A stretch of 64,000 nucleotides of DNA from CBDANO01 sp965197665 (GTDB taxonomy: Bacteria > Chloroflexota > Dehalococcoidia > Lucifugimonadales > UBA3495): contig CBDANO010000004.1 of the NCBI GenBank assembly GCA_965197665.1, forward strand, positions 310,001 to 374,000, given 5' to 3'. The notes below the pieces were generated by a model that searched no databases, was not told the origin of the DNA, and saw only the letters and a program-made list of their open reading frames with translations. This document shows positions 51,218 to 60,163 of the stretch, in pieces (the stretch's first letter is position 1; each line of letters begins with the position of its first letter). Made by a program: the position numbers and the translations under genes.

Positions 51218-52380
51218 CTGATTTGAACGTTCCGGTTTATGGTGTTCATGATCAGCGAGATGATGAGGTTCGTGACGACGAACACGAAGAATATGAACAA
51301 GTAGGTCTGCAAGAGATTACCGGAGTTGTTTACGATTCTATTCGATATGAGCACTATCTCGCCGTAGGCTATGGCGTGGGCCAGGGTCGAGTCCTTGTTG
51401 GTGTTCTGGTACTCGTTGTTCAACGAGGGAATCATGGTACGCAGGGCCTGCGGCAGGATGATCAACGAGAATTGCTGGTAGACAGACAGGCCAAGGGATG
51501 CCGAAGCCTCGGTCTGGCCCCGGGGCACCGACAGGATCGACCCTCTCACGATCTCGGCGATGAACGCGCTGAAGTAGAGAGTGAGGGACACCAGCGCACT
51601 CATGTACCCCAACCCAAGCAGGTTGCCGCCGGCGTAAGAGAAGAACCCGGCCTCCGACTGAGTCACTTCGGGGAGAGTCAGGCGCAACGGGAAGAGCATC
51701 GCGGCATAAGTTACCGCTCCGATGATCACGAAGACCGCCGCCCCCCAAGCGTTCGGGTGCAAGCTCCGGCCCGTTTGAGCCTCGACGCGGGCCTGGCTCC
51801 TTCTGACGAGCCAAGCAGCGGCGGCGGCAGCCAGCAGCGCAATGGGCCACAGCCACCACAGGGAGTGGGCCGCCTCGAGCCAAGGGACGGCCAGCCCCCG
51901 GTTGCTGACGTAGAGTACGCCCCCCCATCCTGAGCGTTCTTCTATCTTGGGCAGTTCCCTGAAGACGACGAAGGCGAAGAAGAACATGATAAGCAGGAGG
52001 GGCAGGTTCCTGAACAAGTCCACGTGGAGCCGGCCCAAGCGGCTGACGATGGGATTGGAGGAGAGGCGGGCCACGCCGACGGCCAAGCCCAGCAGCGACG
52101 CGAAGATAATGGCGAACACCACAATCGATATTGTGTTGCCCGCTCCCTTGAGCATCCCCACCCATCGCGCGTCGCTGGCCTCCACGTCCAAGACCTGGAA
52201 GATAGAGCTGCGGTCCGGGCTGCCGTAGGGTCCAAAGAGGAAGTCGAAGTCGAAGAGGTTGACCGCTATGGAGTAGACGACGTAGCCGGCGATGATCCCG
52301 GCCGCGGCCCCGACGGCCAGGTTGACGACGAGGTAACGGGAGCGTCTATTGAACCAAATGTCGTTCAGGCGTTGCTTCAT
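51214..52380 (-). CDS. aapQ: Amino-acid ABC transporter permease (AapQ-like)
   Basis: About 388 residues from ATG 52380. It has the AapQ layout with the split permease domain: KGAGNTISIVVFAIIFASLLGLAVGVARLS early, a long insert with extra helices, then EIVRGSILSVPRGQTEASASLGLSVYQQFSLIILPQA. FRNLPLLLIMFF is a family marker. It lies 81 bp after aapJ with a terminator-like hairpin between, and overlaps aapM by 4 bp. Confidence 0.9.
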   Translation of the reverse strand: MKQRLNDIWFNRRSRYLVVNLAVGAAAGIIAGYVVYSIAVNLFDFDFLFGPYGSPDRSSIFQVLDVEASDARWVGMLKGAGNTISIVVFAIIFASLLGLAVGVARLSSNPIVSRLGRLHVDLFRNLPLLLIMFFFAFVVFRELPKIEERSGWGGVLYVSNRGLAVPWLEAAHSLWWLWPIALLAAAAAAWLVRRSQARVEAQTGRSLHPNAWGAAVFVIIGAVTYAAMLFPLRLTLPEVTQSEAGFFSYAGGNLLGLGYMSALVSLTLYFSAFIAEIVRGSILSVPRGQTEASASLGLSVYQQFSLIILPQALRTMIPSLNNEYQNTNKDSTLAHAIAYGEIVLISNRIVNNSGNLLQTYLFIFFVFVVTNLIISLIMNTINRNVQIR

Positions 52381-52397
52381 TGTGGAGCACTCGCACA

Positions 52398-52434
52398 AAA
52401 CAAAAAGTATGGGCGGGACATGCCCCGCCCATAC
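52398..52434 (-). terminator. Internal terminator between aapJ and aapQ
   Basis: On the minus strand GTATGGGCGGG (52434-52424) pairs with CCCGCCCATAC (52417-52407), followed directly by TTTTTGTTTTG. It has the form of a strong intrinsic terminator and probably lowers permease and ATPase expression relative to the binding protein. Confidence 0.8.
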
Positions 52435-52461
52435 GTTACGCCTTTGCCGTACAAAGCGCTC

Positions 52462-53529
52462 CTAGCGCATCGGCGGGGAGTAGATCAAGCCGCCGTCCAG
52501 ATAGGAAGCGTTGGGCGACCCCGCCCGGGTCAGTCCTACCCTGGAGAGGGTCCGGTCGTAGACCTCGCCGTAGTTGCCGATCTGGCTTATCACGTTCTGC
52601 ATGTAGGTGCTGGAGATCGTCCCGTGTCCTACGCCCAGGTTGCTCGGGGCGCCGCCGCCGAACCCCACCCCCAGTAGGCGGGCTACCGTGTTGTTGGGCG
52701 GGTCGGCCGCCATCTGGCCCACGTTGGCCGAAGTGACCCCCTGCTCTTCGGCGATGATCATGCCGTTGACCACCCAGCGCACCACGTCTTCCCACTCCGA
52801 GTCGTAGTCGCGCACGCTGGGGCCCAGGGGCTCCTTGGACAGGGTCTCGGGGAGTATCACCGCGTCGGTCCCATCGGCCTTCAGGGTGAACTGGTGGCCG
52901 CCCAACTGGGACTTGTCCGAGGACCAAGCGTCGCACTGATCGTTGATGAACGCCGCCCGCAACTCCGGGTTGGCCTGGAAGGTTAGCTCCTCGTAGGTGG
53001 CCCCCTGCTCGACAAAGAAGTCGGAGACGGCGCCTTGGGTACTGGTGCCGTCCAGGATGCAGATGGTGGAGCCGCCGAGCTCCGAGGCGCTGGTTATGCC
53101 GGCGTCGGCCTTGACCATGATGCCCGCGCCGTCGTAGAAGGTCGTAGGCGCGAAGGCCACGTTCAGGTCGGCGTCGCGGCTGGCGGTCCAGGTAGTGGTG
53201 CGGATGAGCACGTCGATCTCTTTCGCCGCCAGCAACTCGAAGCGGTTGGCTGACGTGGCTTCCTTGAACTCGACCTTGTTCTTGTCTCCGAAGATTGCCG
53301 CTGCCAACGCCCGGCAGTACTCCACGTCGTTGCCGTCGGCCGTTCCGTCCGGGTTGAGCACGCCGAACCCTGGGGTGTCGGCCTTGATGCCGCAGACCAA
53401 GTTTCCTCGTTCCAGTATCTCATCCAGCGTGTTCTCTCGGGCCTCTCCGCCTCCGCCCCCGCACGCCGCTATCGCTAACAGGGCAACAACCACCGCCATC
53501 CCGGCGAGTAAGTGTCTGTACCGGTCCAT
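52462..53529 (-). CDS. aapJ: Polar amino-acid ABC transporter substrate-binding lipoprotein
   Basis: About 355 residues. ATG 53529 is set by AGGAGGTAAG directly upstream. LLAIAACGGGGG is a lipobox, so the protein is anchored on the outer face of the membrane. The rest is a type 3 solute-binding protein of the AapJ/BztA type: GNLVCGIKADTPGFGVLNPDG, DVEYCRALAAAIFGD and LIRTTTWTASRDADL. It captures polar amino acids such as glutamate or aspartate for the AapQ-AapM channel. It is the first gene of the operon. Confidence 0.93.
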   Translation of the reverse strand: MDRYRHLLAGMAVVVALLAIAACGGGGGEARENTLDEILERGNLVCGIKADTPGFGVLNPDGTADGNDVEYCRALAAAIFGDKNKVEFKEATSANRFELLAAKEIDVLIRTTTWTASRDADLNVAFAPTTFYDGAGIMVKADAGITSASELGGSTICILDGTSTQGAVSDFFVEQGATYEELTFQANPELRAAFINDQCDAWSSDKSQLGGHQFTLKADGTDAVILPETLSKEPLGPSVRDYDSEWEDVVRWVVNGMIIAEEQGVTSANVGQMAADPPNNTVARLLGVGFGGGAPSNLGVGHGTISSTYMQNVISQIGNYGEVYDRTLSRVGLTRAGSPNASYLDGGLIYSPPMR

Positions 53530-54005
53530 CTTACCTCCTAAATCAGTCAATAAGAGCTTCCAAGCTCAGTGGGCGTTCTACCATTTTATGGGCCGAGATC
53601 CGGGGTGAACAGTCCTTGGGTTGTTCGACCATTACCGGCCTGATCCAACCCGCCGCGGCATCGAGGCCGTAGGCGATAGCAATCGCGGGAACCGCCCGTC
53701 ACCCTATTGACGCACCCACCCCGGCGACCGGGGTTAATTATATGGCAAAGTCAAGAGATTGCCAACAACCTGTAGCGCAGGGCAACAAAAGTTATCCCCT
53801 GTCGAGAATATCCCTTGTAAACGGGGCCTGCTTGGGGTCGCGGCCCCTCCAAGAAAGGCATTACATCGTTCATCAACAAAGCATCCGGCCCAAAACAGTA
53901 GAAACTTTCGAGTTCAAGCCCGCTTTGCAAGTATAACAGCATAGCGTGGAGCGGGTAAGAAAACCTCGGCCAACCAGCCTTCACCCCCAGCCCTCCAGCC
54001 CCCCT
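53530..54005. other. Intergenic region containing the aapJ promoter
   Basis: Apart from the promoter listed separately, no credible gene is seen. A 77-residue minus-strand frame near 53751-53984 has no supporting features. Confidence 0.4.
53737..53765 (-). promoter_or_regulatory. Predicted sigma-70-type promoter of the aap operon
   Basis: On the minus strand TTGGCA (53760-53765) and a perfect TATAAT (53737-53742) are 17 bp apart. The start would be near 53730, about 200 nt before aapJ. Confidence 0.65.
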
Positions 54006-54951
54006 TCAAAAAGCCGAGTCCCCTACAACCACCATGATGGTACCGCCTACGACCAGCAGGCACCCCATCACCAAGGGGAGGCTGACTTTCTCCAGCCGTT
54101 CCATGAAGATTCGCACAAGCAGCAGGACTATGAGGGGGTTCACCGCGACGATAGGGGTCACGACAGTAATGTCGCCGCTGTCCACGGCAAAGGACAGGGC
54201 TACGATGGCGACGCCGGAGGCTAGCCCCGATACCGCAAAGAGGGCCAGCGCGCTCTTGGAGGCGTTGACCGCCTTCGGAATGCCGTAGGCCAGCACCGGG
54301 GTGAACATCGCCGTGCCGAAGGCGAAGGCCGCCGCCGCAAAGAGGAGGGGCGGTATGTCATAGTTACTCAGGGCTGTTTTGGCGATAACCCCCCAAACGC
54401 CGTAGCATACTCCGGCCGCCAGCCCAAAGAGGTACCCGATTTTTGGCGAGGCGCCAAGCCGCTCCGCCGCGCGGAACACCGGAGCAGCAAAAGAGGAGCG
54501 ATTAACCCCTTCTCGCCGGCCCACTATTCCGCCCTTCCTGAACAATAAAAATTACTCCGGCCACGATGGCCAGGGTCCCTCCGATAATCAGTCCGTTGGG
54601 CCGCTCTCCCAGGAAAGCTACCGCCAGAATGGTGGACCAGAGGGGCGCCGTGGAAAACAAGGGCGCGGCCCGGGCCGCGCCGATCCGGCCGATTGAAGCG
54701 TAGTTTAGGGTGCGGGCCAATGGGTAATTGACCACCGCCAGCAGGACGATCCACAGGAAGCCGGCCACCGGGATACGGGCCAACTCGGGCAGTTCCAGCA
54801 CCAGGGCCGGTATCACCGCCAACGCCAAGCTGGCCAGCACCGATATCCCGGTGCCGGTCAGGACCGCTACTCGCCGTCCGGCCAGCCGCACGAGAACGTT
54901 GCTCAGGGCGAAGCCGGCGGCAGCCACAAGGGCCATGGAAACTGGGATCAT
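54006..54951 (-). pseudogene. EamA/DMT-family transporter split by a frameshift
   Basis: The first half starts at ATG 54951 (SMALVAAAGFALSNVLVRLA and on) with five hydrophobic segments and ends at 54502; the second half, in another frame, covers 54545-54006 and has the other five (GYLFGLAAGVCYGVWGVIAK and on). Joined, they make a normal DMT transporter of about 300 residues, like the intact paralogue at 56154-57059. The frame change falls in the linker between the halves, where a GGGG run is a likely indel site. It lies 14 bp after the amidohydrolase gene. A sequencing error is possible. Confidence 0.75.
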
Positions 54952-54965
54952 CTAGCTCGCGTCTT

Positions 54966-55943
54966 TCAAAGTCCCAACAATCCCTCGGCGTTGCCGTGGT
55001 AGATCAACTCCCGGTCGGACTCGGAACAGTCGAGTTGTTCGACCATCTCGGCTTGGGTGGCGTAGTTGCCGAAGGGGTGGTCCGTCCCGTAGAGAATCTT
55101 CCGGGGTCCGAGAGTGCGGTAGCAATACTCCAGCGCCTCGACGCTGTGGGCCACGGTATCAACGTAGATCTTGTCCAGGTAGTGCTTCGACGAATGAATG
55201 ATCGGGGGCTTGGGTTTAGACGAAGCCCAAGCGTCTACCATCCATTCTATCCTTCCTCTCAGGTAAGGTAACACCCCGCCGACGTGGGGCACGATCAACT
55301 TCAAGTCCGGCGCTTGGTCGAAAAGCCCGCTCATGATCAAACGCACCGTCGCCAGGCTGGTGTCGAATATGAAGCCGAAGCTGGGCACCAACGGCGGCTC
55401 GCCGGCGGCAACCAGGTTCAACGGGGCTGTGGGGTGCATGTTGATGGGCGCCCCCAACCCGGCGATGTGTCGATAGACGGGGATGAATTCCGGTGAGTCC
55501 AGCGTCTTTTGATTCGTGTTGGAGAAAAGATGAATCCCTTTGAAGCCGAGCTGGTGAATGCAGCGGTCTACTTCGGCGATGGAGCGGTCCACGCTTCCGA
55601 AGCCGATGCTTCCCCAACCAAGGAACTTGCCGGGGTACTTGTCGATGGTGGCCGCCAAGTAATCGTTGATCCGGCTGGCCCAGTCGTCCGCCTCCACTCC
55701 CCCCAGAAGCTCGGGGCCGGGGATGCCGTGACTGAGCACCGACATGTCCACTCCCATCCTTTCCATGTCGCGGAGCTTCTTCTCCACGTCCGTGTAGTGG
55801 ACTTGACCCTGGTTTTGGTACGTAGACGTGCAACTCACTAGGTAAGCGCCTCCCTCGATGACCGCATTCGGTAGGGCGCCGCGCCCCTGCAAGTGTTTTA
55901 TGAAGTCCAGCGAAACCAAGTGGCTGTGAACGTCGATGCGCAT
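54966..55943 (-). CDS. Amidohydrolase-2 family protein (ACMSD-like decarboxylase/hydrolase)
   Basis: A 325-residue TIM-barrel metalloenzyme. MRIDVHSHLVS gives the HxH metal pair, INMHPTAP and VPHVGGVLPYL the further His ligands, and YGTDHPFG the final Asp. This layout fits aminocarboxymuconate-semialdehyde decarboxylase and the related nonoxidative decarboxylases of aromatic acids. GGGAGAGG precedes the ATG. It appears to lead an operon with the split EamA transporter and is divergent from the intact EamA gene, with a palindrome between. Confidence 0.88.
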   Translation of the reverse strand: MRIDVHSHLVSLDFIKHLQGRGALPNAVIEGGAYLVSCTSTYQNQGQVHYTDVEKKLRDMERMGVDMSVLSHGIPGPELLGGVEADDWASRINDYLAATIDKYPGKFLGWGSIGFGSVDRSIAEVDRCIHQLGFKGIHLFSNTNQKTLDSPEFIPVYRHIAGLGAPINMHPTAPLNLVAAGEPPLVPSFGFIFDTSLATVRLIMSGLFDQAPDLKLIVPHVGGVLPYLRGRIEWMVDAWASSKPKPPIIHSSKHYLDKIYVDTVAHSVEALEYCYRTLGPRKILYGTDHPFGNYATQAEMVEQLDCSESDRELIYHGNAEGLLGL

Positions 55944-56039
55944 GTGTCCTCTCCCTGTGGGTAAGTCCTCCCATTCCTGAACCCGACCCCGGCCCTGTCC
56001 TACCGCGCCGCATGAGACGGGGGCCGAGTCCGGTACTAT

Positions 56040-56070
56040 TTGATATATACGGATACTCCGTATATATCAA
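56040..56070. promoter_or_regulatory. Palindromic operator-like site between divergent genes
   Basis: TTGATATATACGGA (56040-56053) is exactly mirrored by TCCGTATATATCAA (56057-56070) with a TAC centre. It sits between the amidohydrolase and EamA genes. The GTATA half-sites recall GntR-type operators; the regulator is not in the window. Confidence 0.65.
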
Positions 56071-56153
56071 TCGGGAGTGTAAACTTCTCCATCAGGTTTG
56101 ACCAGTAAGCCCGCCGGTTTTTCACCGCCCCGGGCGGGTCAAGGAGAGGGCAT

Positions 56154-57059
56154 TTGGCGCTGGCTGTCGCTTTTTCCTTTTTGGCGGCTCTCGGCTTCTC
56201 TTGCGGCTATGTCTTCGTAAGGGTAGGGACCCAACGAGTGGCGGCGCCGACGGCAACCTCGTTCGGGTTGCTCGCTGGGGCTACTCTGGTGGTCTGCCTG
56301 GCCTTGACCCTTCGGTGGCCGGAGGTCAAAGCTCTTAGCCCAACGGCTCTGGGGTGGATCGCCCTCATGGGGGCCATGGCCTATCCGATTGCCAGGGTGC
56401 TCATTAGCGCCTCGGTATCCATGATCGGGGCCTCTAGGACCGCACCCGTCAATTCCATGCAGCCTATCTTTGCCCTTGCTTTGGCCGTGGTGATATTGGG
56501 TGAGCGGCCCGGCCTGTTGGTGGGAGTGGGGACGCCAATGGTGGTGATTGGACTGGTGTTGGTGGTACTGGCGGGAAGCGGCGCCGGCCCGGCCAACCGG
56601 GTGTTCCAGGCTAGGAGGCTGGGCTACTTGTTGGCCTTGGGCGGGGCCGTGACCTTCGCGTGCAGGGACGTCATCAGCAGGCACGTGGTGTCGGAAATCG
56701 CGCCTCCGCTGGTCTCGGCCGCCTTTGCCCTAGCCATTGGCGGCGGGATACTCTTGACCTTCACCCATCGAGACGTTGCCGGCAGCCTCCGGAGGGCGCC
56801 GAGGAAGTACGTCTTGGCTTGCGCGCTGGCCGGAATATGCCAGGGTTTGGCCGTAGCCGCCTTGTTCCAAGCCCTCAGCCGGGCCCCGGTTACTGTCGTT
56901 AGTCCGATCAGCGCCAGCAGTCCCTTGATCACACTTGCCTTGTCCCACCTCTTTTTGCGCCGCTTGGAGTCCATAAGCCCGGTCCTAGTGACCGGGACGC
57001 TGCTTAGCGTGGCCGGAGTCGTGGTCGTAGTCCTCGGCGCGGCGCCTGGCGGCTCTTGA
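56154..57059 (+). CDS. EamA/DMT-family transporter
   Basis: A 301-residue protein with ten predicted membrane segments in two EamA repeats, the first starting AVAFSFLAALGFSCGYVFVR and the second GYLLALGGAVTFACRDVISR. Such carriers export metabolites or amino acids. The start is TTG with AAGGAG about 7 nt upstream. It is divergent from the amidohydrolase, sharing the palindromic site, and is paralogous to the frameshifted 54006-54951 gene. Substrate unknown; a link to the amidohydrolase product is plausible. Confidence 0.85.
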   Translation: MALAVAFSFLAALGFSCGYVFVRVGTQRVAAPTATSFGLLAGATLVVCLALTLRWPEVKALSPTALGWIALMGAMAYPIARVLISASVSMIGASRTAPVNSMQPIFALALAVVILGERPGLLVGVGTPMVVIGLVLVVLAGSGAGPANRVFQARRLGYLLALGGAVTFACRDVISRHVVSEIAPPLVSAAFALAIGGGILLTFTHRDVAGSLRRAPRKYVLACALAGICQGLAVAALFQALSRAPVTVVSPISASSPLITLALSHLFLRRLESISPVLVTGTLLSVAGVVVVVLGAAPGGS

Positions 57060-57218
57060 TTGGCTGGCTAGCCCCGCGTACCGTCTCCGCTCCCTTCATT
57101 GATCATCCGCATTGGTCGTCCGGAGCCTTGGGGCGGTTGGCCCCGGCCCGCCGGAGAACCCTTCCCCGGTGCTATAATCAAACCTCGTTCCAACTCGAGA
57201 CCACAGGGGAGGAGACCC

Positions 57219-58061
57219 ATGCAGTTTGGCGCGTATATGTTCGCAACCGACTATTCCATCCGGCCGGACGATCTGGCGCGATTGCTGGAGGAGCGAGGCT
57301 TCGAGTCCCTTTGGGTGCCGGAGCATACCCACATCCCGGCGAGCCGGCGAACCCCCTTTCCCGGGGGTACCGATCTCCCTAGGGAATACTGGCATACCCA
57401 CGACCCGTTCCTAGCGTTGACCGCCGCGGCGGGGGTCACTACCAAGTTGAAGCTGGGGACCGGTATTTGCTTGATGATCGAGCGCGACCCGATTATCACG
57501 GCTAAAGAAATCGCCAGCCTGGACATGCTGTCAGGAGGCCGCTTCATCTTTGGCATAGGCGGCGGTTGGAACGCCGAGGAGATGGAGGACCACGGGACTA
57601 GATTCAAGAGCCGCTGGCGGCTGCTGCGTGAGCAGATACTTGCTATGAAGGAGATCTGGACCAAGGACGAGCCCGAGTATCACGGGGAGTTCGTTGATTT
57701 TGACAAAATGTGGTCCTACCCCAAGCCGGTGCAGAAACCCAATCCCCCAATAATCATGGGCGGCGACGGTGCGACCACTTTCGACCGGGTTGTCGAATAC
57801 TGCGACGGCTGGATGCCGGTCTTAGGCCGGATGCCGCAAAGTCCCAGCTTGGGGGAAAAGATTGCTATGCTAAGGCGGCAGGCGGAGGAAGCGGGGCGGG
57901 ACCCGGCGTCCATCTCCATATCCACCTTTGGAGCGCCCCGGGACGCCGACGGCATAAGCCGGTTGGAAGAAGCCGGGGTGGAGCGGGCGATTTTCCAGTT
58001 GCCGTCGGTGGACCGGGAGACGGCGCTGCCCCTGCTGGACGAATGCGCCAAGTTTATTTGA
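57219..58061 (+). CDS. LLM-class (luciferase-like) F420/flavin-dependent oxidoreductase, second copy
   Basis: About 280 residues from ATG 57219, which has GGGGAGGAG upstream; the longer frame before it has no signal. FESLWVPEHTHIP, LGTGICLMIERDPIITAKEIASLD and GGRFIFGIGGGWNAEE are the family hallmarks shared with the 23715-24566 product. It probably uses F420 or FMN to oxidise or reduce a small organic molecule. It is convergent with the Rieske oxygenase gene, only 8 bp apart, in a region rich in catabolic genes. Confidence 0.88.
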   Translation: MQFGAYMFATDYSIRPDDLARLLEERGFESLWVPEHTHIPASRRTPFPGGTDLPREYWHTHDPFLALTAAAGVTTKLKLGTGICLMIERDPIITAKEIASLDMLSGGRFIFGIGGGWNAEEMEDHGTRFKSRWRLLREQILAMKEIWTKDEPEYHGEFVDFDKMWSYPKPVQKPNPPIIMGGDGATTFDRVVEYCDGWMPVLGRMPQSPSLGEKIAMLRRQAEEAGRDPASISISTFGAPRDADGISRLEEAGVERAIFQLPSVDRETALPLLDECAKFI

Positions 58062-58069
58062 GCGAAACG

Positions 58070-59338
58070 CTAGAGTTCCTCCCAGTTTTTGGCGTCCATT
58101 AGCTGGGCCCAGCGGCGGTAGTAGCTGCGCTGGTTGCTCTCGCTGAGGCGGCGCTCGCTCACCCAGCCGCCAAAATCCGGGTCGAAGCTGTCGCGGCCTA
58201 GGCCCATTTGCAGGTTCAACGCGTGGCGTCTGGTGACCACGCCCCGGCCGGTCTGGGTGCACCCCTGCCAGTTGTCCATGTCGTCCTGTTCGAAGGTGCC
58301 CGACGGGCCGAAGGTCCTCAGCCCTGCCAGCCGCATCATCTCCTTCACCTCGGGGGGCGCGTCCCTATCGACGAACTGCCAAGACCAGAACTCCGTCCGG
58401 CCCGGCCCTCGGGGGTGCCACACTCGGAAGGTGTGGGACGACGCCCTCAGCAAGGAGAAATTAGGAAAGACCGTGCCGACCACCGGGCTGGCCAAATGGG
58501 CCCGGTCGCTGAGGCGCGCTTGCGCCTCGGCGCGGACCGCCTCTTCATACTCCAACAGCCTCGGCTCCGGCGGCTCCGCCACCTCGTTGGGCCCCAGGGT
58601 TATGAAGCAATGGCCGTTGCCCGGAGACACCATCTTGCCGCCGGTCTTGTTCTTGATCCTAAAGTCTCCGGCAAAACCGGTCCTGATGGCCGACAAATGG
58701 CTCCATTCGGTATGGTAGCCGTCCCCTCCAAAATTCTCCGAGGGCAGCTTCCAGTTGCAGGGCACCACCCACTTGTGGGCGGCCCCCACCGCCTCGACCC
58801 CGCCCTCCCGGCGGTCGAAGAAGGTGTCCAGGTACCAGGTAACCTCGCCCAGGTAGTCCAGAAGCGAAGGGGCTTGAGGGTCGAAAGTAGCGAACACCAA
58901 CTCTTTGTAGCTGTCAATTTGGGCCACCGGGATCAGCCCCCAGTTCTCCCGGTCCAACTCGTTGTAGTAAGCGTCTTGCAGGTTGGGCACGGCTTGGAGC
59001 CGCCCGTCGTTGCCGTAGGCCCAACCGTGGTAGGCGCACACGAAGGCGGCGGCGTTGCCGTCGTCGGCCCGGCACAGCCGGTTGCCCCGGTGCCGGCAAA
59101 CATTGAGAAAAGCGTTTACCCGGCCCGCCCGGTCCCGGACCACCAGTACCGGGTCTTCTCCCATGTAAGTGGTAATGAAGTCTCCCGGATGGGGAATCTG
59201 GCTCTCGTGACACAAGAACAGCCAGCACCGGGCGAATATCTGCTCCAACTCCTGTTCGTAGATGTCCTCTTCCACGTAGATGCGGGGGCTGATCAAACCC
59301 TTCTCGGTGTCAACCAAATCCTTCATTTGCGTGGCCAT
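58070..59338 (-). CDS. Rieske non-heme iron oxygenase, large subunit
   Basis: A 422-residue ring-hydroxylating-oxygenase alpha subunit. The Rieske cluster ligands are Cys81-x-His83 and Cys101-x2-His104 (CRHRG, CAYHGW). The catalytic iron site follows at ENFGGDGYHTEWSH with His209 and His214, plus an Asp near the end (DDMDNW). It should hydroxylate or demethylate an aromatic or amine substrate using electrons from a reductase. No beta subunit, ferredoxin or reductase gene is adjacent. GGGGAAG precedes the ATG. Confidence 0.92.
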   Translation of the reverse strand: MATQMKDLVDTEKGLISPRIYVEEDIYEQELEQIFARCWLFLCHESQIPHPGDFITTYMGEDPVLVVRDRAGRVNAFLNVCRHRGNRLCRADDGNAAAFVCAYHGWAYGNDGRLQAVPNLQDAYYNELDRENWGLIPVAQIDSYKELVFATFDPQAPSLLDYLGEVTWYLDTFFDRREGGVEAVGAAHKWVVPCNWKLPSENFGGDGYHTEWSHLSAIRTGFAGDFRIKNKTGGKMVSPGNGHCFITLGPNEVAEPPEPRLLEYEEAVRAEAQARLSDRAHLASPVVGTVFPNFSLLRASSHTFRVWHPRGPGRTEFWSWQFVDRDAPPEVKEMMRLAGLRTFGPSGTFEQDDMDNWQGCTQTGRGVVTRRHALNLQMGLGRDSFDPDFGGWVSERRLSESNQRSYYRRWAQLMDAKNWEEL

Positions 59339-59660
59339 TTCACTTCCCCGCCTTGAAGTCTAAAAATTGCCCCAGTACGGCCCCTTGAGAGGGCACCGGG
59401 ACCGGGGTGTTGGACCATTCACCAAAAGGAAGGCCGCAGTCCTCGTAGATAATGGGTATATAGCACGAGGCAAACACCGGGTCAAGCGCAGCGGCGGCCC
59501 ATGCAGGGTTATCGTATTAGAAAAACTGACGGTTATTTTGCTATCTATGGCCCGCGTTTTGCCATACCGTAGGGGCGGGTTTCAAACCCGCCCAGATGCT
59601 CCCCCGATGGGACCTTTGCAAAGGGAATTATCGGGAGAGCGTAGAGGTTATGAGACTGCC
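59339..59660. other. Intergenic region holding a partial MITE-like element
   Basis: Besides the repeat at 59505-59593, nothing is visible; no credible gene lies on either strand. Confidence 0.5.
59505..59593. repeat. Partial copy of the 142-bp MITE-like element
   Basis: 89 bp that match 62777-62865 without gaps, including GACGGTTATTTTGCTATCTA, TACCGTAGGGGCGGGTTT and the palindrome GCGGGTTTCAAACCCGC. Its left end AGGGTTATCGTATT is a mutated form of the terminal repeat; the right terminal repeat is missing. Confidence 0.9.
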
Positions 59661-60110
59661 CTAGGCAGGCCCAGCCTCGCTTGCGGCCTTTTGCAAACAC
59701 CCGAAAAACTGGTCCATCAGCATCTTGGCCACGCTTTCCATCATTCGCTGGCCCACCCGGGCAACCGGCCCCCCGACCTGGGAATCTCCCTCCACGTGTA
59801 CCGTCGTCTTGCCATCATCCTCGGTAAAAGTAATCACGCCTTGCCCGTTGATGAAACCGCTGGTACCCGAACCTTGCACCACCAACCTGTAGGACTGGTG
59901 AGGCACTTGGTCACGCATGGAAATCTTGGCAGTGTAGCGGCCCCGCACCGGGCCAACCCCGACGCTCATTACTGCTTGGTACTCGTCGTTACCCAAAGGA
60001 TCGAGTCCTTCACAACCGGGTATGCAGCCGCTCAACGACTCGGGGTCGGTAAACACTGCCCATACCTTGGGCACGGCGGCATCGAATCTATAGCTAGCAG
60101 TGACCTTCAT
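59661..60110 (-). CDS. CoxG-like SRPBCC-domain protein (CO dehydrogenase subunit G family)
   Basis: A 149-residue START-like protein. FDAAVPKVWAVFTDPESLSGCIPGCEGLDPLG is the CoxG signature, and VGPVRGRYTAKISMRDQ with GQRMMESVAKMLMDQFF fits the second half. In aerobic CO dehydrogenase operons CoxG helps anchor or mature the enzyme; here no coxLMS genes are near, so the role is open. GAGG precedes the ATG. The M20-type amidase gene lies 53 bp upstream in transcription order. Confidence 0.85.
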   Translation of the reverse strand: MKVTASYRFDAAVPKVWAVFTDPESLSGCIPGCEGLDPLGNDEYQAVMSVGVGPVRGRYTAKISMRDQVPHQSYRLVVQGSGTSGFINGQGVITFTEDDGKTTVHVEGDSQVGGPVARVGQRMMESVAKMLMDQFFGCLQKAASEAGPA

Positions 60111-60163
60111 AGCCTAACCTCAGTAACAGGTCCGTCGAGAGACCAAAAACGGGGCCGGGCCGT

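Noticed and set aside
53751..53984. 77-residue minus-strand ORF in the aapJ upstream region
   Set aside because: No family features; it overlaps the predicted aapJ promoter.
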